A stretch of DNA of 64,000 bases from SZAS-103 sp036496805. GTDB lineage: Bacteria > Pseudomonadota > Gammaproteobacteria > Xanthomonadales > Xanthomonadaceae. A program made the translations under genes and the position numbers. How positions within the stretch are numbered: the first letter of the stretch is position 1; the number at the start of each line of letters is the position of its first letter. The notes under the pieces were generated by a model. The model saw only the letters and a program-made list of their open reading frames with translations, made no database searches and was not told the origin of the DNA. The stretch covers positions 94,642 through 158,641 of the forward strand of contig DASXKN010000035.1 in assembly GCA_036496805.1 (NCBI GenBank), in the 5' to 3' direction. Below, one piece after another: positions 63,137 to 64,000 of this stretch.

Positions 63137-63590
63137 TTAAGCGGCTGGTGGTTCGACAGGCATCGGTTGCCGATAAATAGGCTCTTGTAATTGCTGTGCT
63201 TCAGACGTTCGCGCCGTAAAGCGAGCCGAGCACCGCAGGCGAAAGGGGGAGCAAGGCCCGCATGTTTGAGCACATGGATGTGCGAGTTCGGGCCGGCCCC
63301 CTTTCGACGAGGAGCGCAGGGTACCGAAACGGCTTCATCGTTCCGGCGAGTGTCCGGCGCAATGGTCTTTGGCTACTTTCTGCCGAAACAGAAAGTAGCC
63401 CGCGCGTGAGCGCGGAAGCTTTGTCTTAAAGCTTCACCCTCATCCGCCTTCGGCACCTTCTCCCGCAAGCGGGAGAAGGGAACGGTAGTGGTTCGACAGG
63501 CTCACCACGAACGGAATCAACCTATCGCCACGAACGGAATCAACCTCTCGGCTCGGCGGGATCGGCGCGCCGGACGCGCGTGAAGACACA
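63137..63590. repeat. Structured intergenic repeat block (454 bases, no gene)
   Basis: Contains a 67-base nested hairpin (63240-63306), a perfect 12-bp hairpin (63371-63400), a CCTTCTCCC/GGGAGAAGG hairpin (63456-63479) and TTCGACAGGC elements including 63488-63514. CCACGAACGGAATCAACCT occurs at 63505 and 63528. Frames across the block give translations often seen as spurious small proteins in Xanthomonadales. No real gene is called. Confidence 0.75.
63371..63400. repeat. Perfect 12-bp hairpin
   Basis: GGCTACTTTCTG, loop CCGAAA, CAGAAAGTAGCC. The loop and stem are typical of a dispersed Xanthomonadales repeat with the TACTTTCTG core. Confidence 0.85.
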
Positions 63591-64000
63591 TTACAGGTTC
63601 TGGTAATTCGGCCCGCTGCCGCCCTCCGGCGTCACCCAGTTGATGATCTCGTACGGATCCTTGATGTCGCAGGTCTTGCAGTGGACGCAGTTGGCGGCGT
63701 TGATCTGCAGGCGCTTGCCGTTCGCGTCCTCGACCATCTCGTAGACGCTCGCGGGGCAGAAGCGTGTGCACGGATTGTTGTACTCGGTCGCGCACTTCGT
63801 GATGCAGATGTTCGTGTCGAGCACGTGCAGATGGATGGGCTGGTCTTCGTCGTGCTCGGTCGCTGCGAAGTAGACGCCGGCGAGGCGGTCACGCGGGGGC
63901 AGGGTGCGCTGCACGTAGTCGCGCGCGCTGTGATCAACGCGAGGCTCCTCGTGCTGGCCGACGCGGTCGAGCGAGGACCAGTCGGGCTTGCCCTTGAGGG
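63591..64000 (-). CDS. Electron transfer flavoprotein-ubiquinone oxidoreductase, C-terminal part (5' end outside window)
   Basis: 136 residues at the end of the gene, on the minus strand and open to the window edge. The ferredoxin-type [4Fe-4S] site is seen in CVHCKTCDIKDP, preceded by ICITKCATEYNNPCTRFCPASVY. The end WVTPEGGSGPNYQNL is typical of ETF-QO (ETFDH). It passes electrons from ETF (etfBA at 40.5-42.5 kb) to ubiquinone. The FAD domain is outside the window. Confidence 0.93.
   Translation of the reverse strand, partial: LKGKPDWSSLDRVGQHEEPRVDHSARDYVQRTLPPRDRLAGVYFAATEHDEDQPIHLHVLDTNICITKCATEYNNPCTRFCPASVYEMVEDANGKRLQINAANCVHCKTCDIKDPYEIINWVTPEGGSGPNYQNL

Noticed and set aside
63191..63409. 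72-codon frame in the repeat block
   Set aside because: It is encoded entirely by palindromic repeats; no conserved protein or RBS.

Overview
The window is GC-rich, densely coding DNA from a gammaproteobacterium, most likely of the Lysobacterales (Xanthomonadales; Rhodanobacteraceae or Lysobacteraceae). The pointers are a Clp-type CRP homologue next to speD and trpC, a surface-polysaccharide cluster lying between metB and etfBA (the classic Xanthomonas LPS locus), GTG/TTG starts, frequent 4-base stop/start overlaps and short palindromic intergenic repeats typical of that order. The species cannot be read from the sequence.

Layout. 1-819 is the end of a sensor kinase. 889-3728 is a tryptophan operon (trpG, trpD, a small monooxygenase-like gene, trpC), followed by an acetyltransferase and clp on the minus strand, speD and a secreted M13 peptidase. 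8.3-11.3 kb holds coq7 with a GlcF-like Fe-S protein, rplM-rpsI and a tRNA-Gln(CTG). 11.4-17 kb holds a lipoprotein, an FAH-family hydrolase, maiA, pilU, a DUF4398 lipoprotein/OmpA pair and a DUF465 protein. 17.2-21.0 kb has galE and a cystathionine beta-synthase/gamma-lyase pair separated by a repeat array.

21.0-36.7 kb is the polysaccharide cluster. A Wzm/Wzt-type ABC exporter, a 1209-residue protein with sulfotransferase-like, GT4 and RgpF-like parts, and a large GT-C-like membrane protein run on the plus strand. A compact minus-strand operon follows: HAD-UbiA fusion, DprE1-like oxidase, DprE2-like reductase, epimerase, FAD oxidoreductase, GtrA. UbiA, DprE1, DprE2 and GtrA are the set that in mycobacteria makes decaprenyl-phosphoryl-arabinose and is proposed to flip it. 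The inferred role here is a polyprenyl-phosphate-linked arabinofuranose (or similar pentose) donor for surface glycans or glycoproteins. It is the most interesting system in the window.

36.8-42.5 kb carries scoAB, a DUF898 protein, an M48 peptidase and etfBA with a small membrane-protein gene wedged between etfB and etfA. 43.7-52.4 kb is a complete wsp-type chemosensory operon in the order A-B-C-D-E-F-R, ending in a GGDEF response regulator. Its WspF receiver has lost the phospho-acceptor Asp and its WspR lacks the RxxD inhibitory site. Clp, a c-di-GMP receptor in Xanthomonas, is in the same window. 52.5-59.6 kb is sulfate assimilation (cysG, cysB, cysH-I-J). 59.6-64 kb holds an ATP-grasp protein, a hypothetical protein, an Asp/Glu racemase, an AT-richer orphan gene, a highly structured intergenic repeat block and the 3' end of ETF-ubiquinone oxidoreductase.
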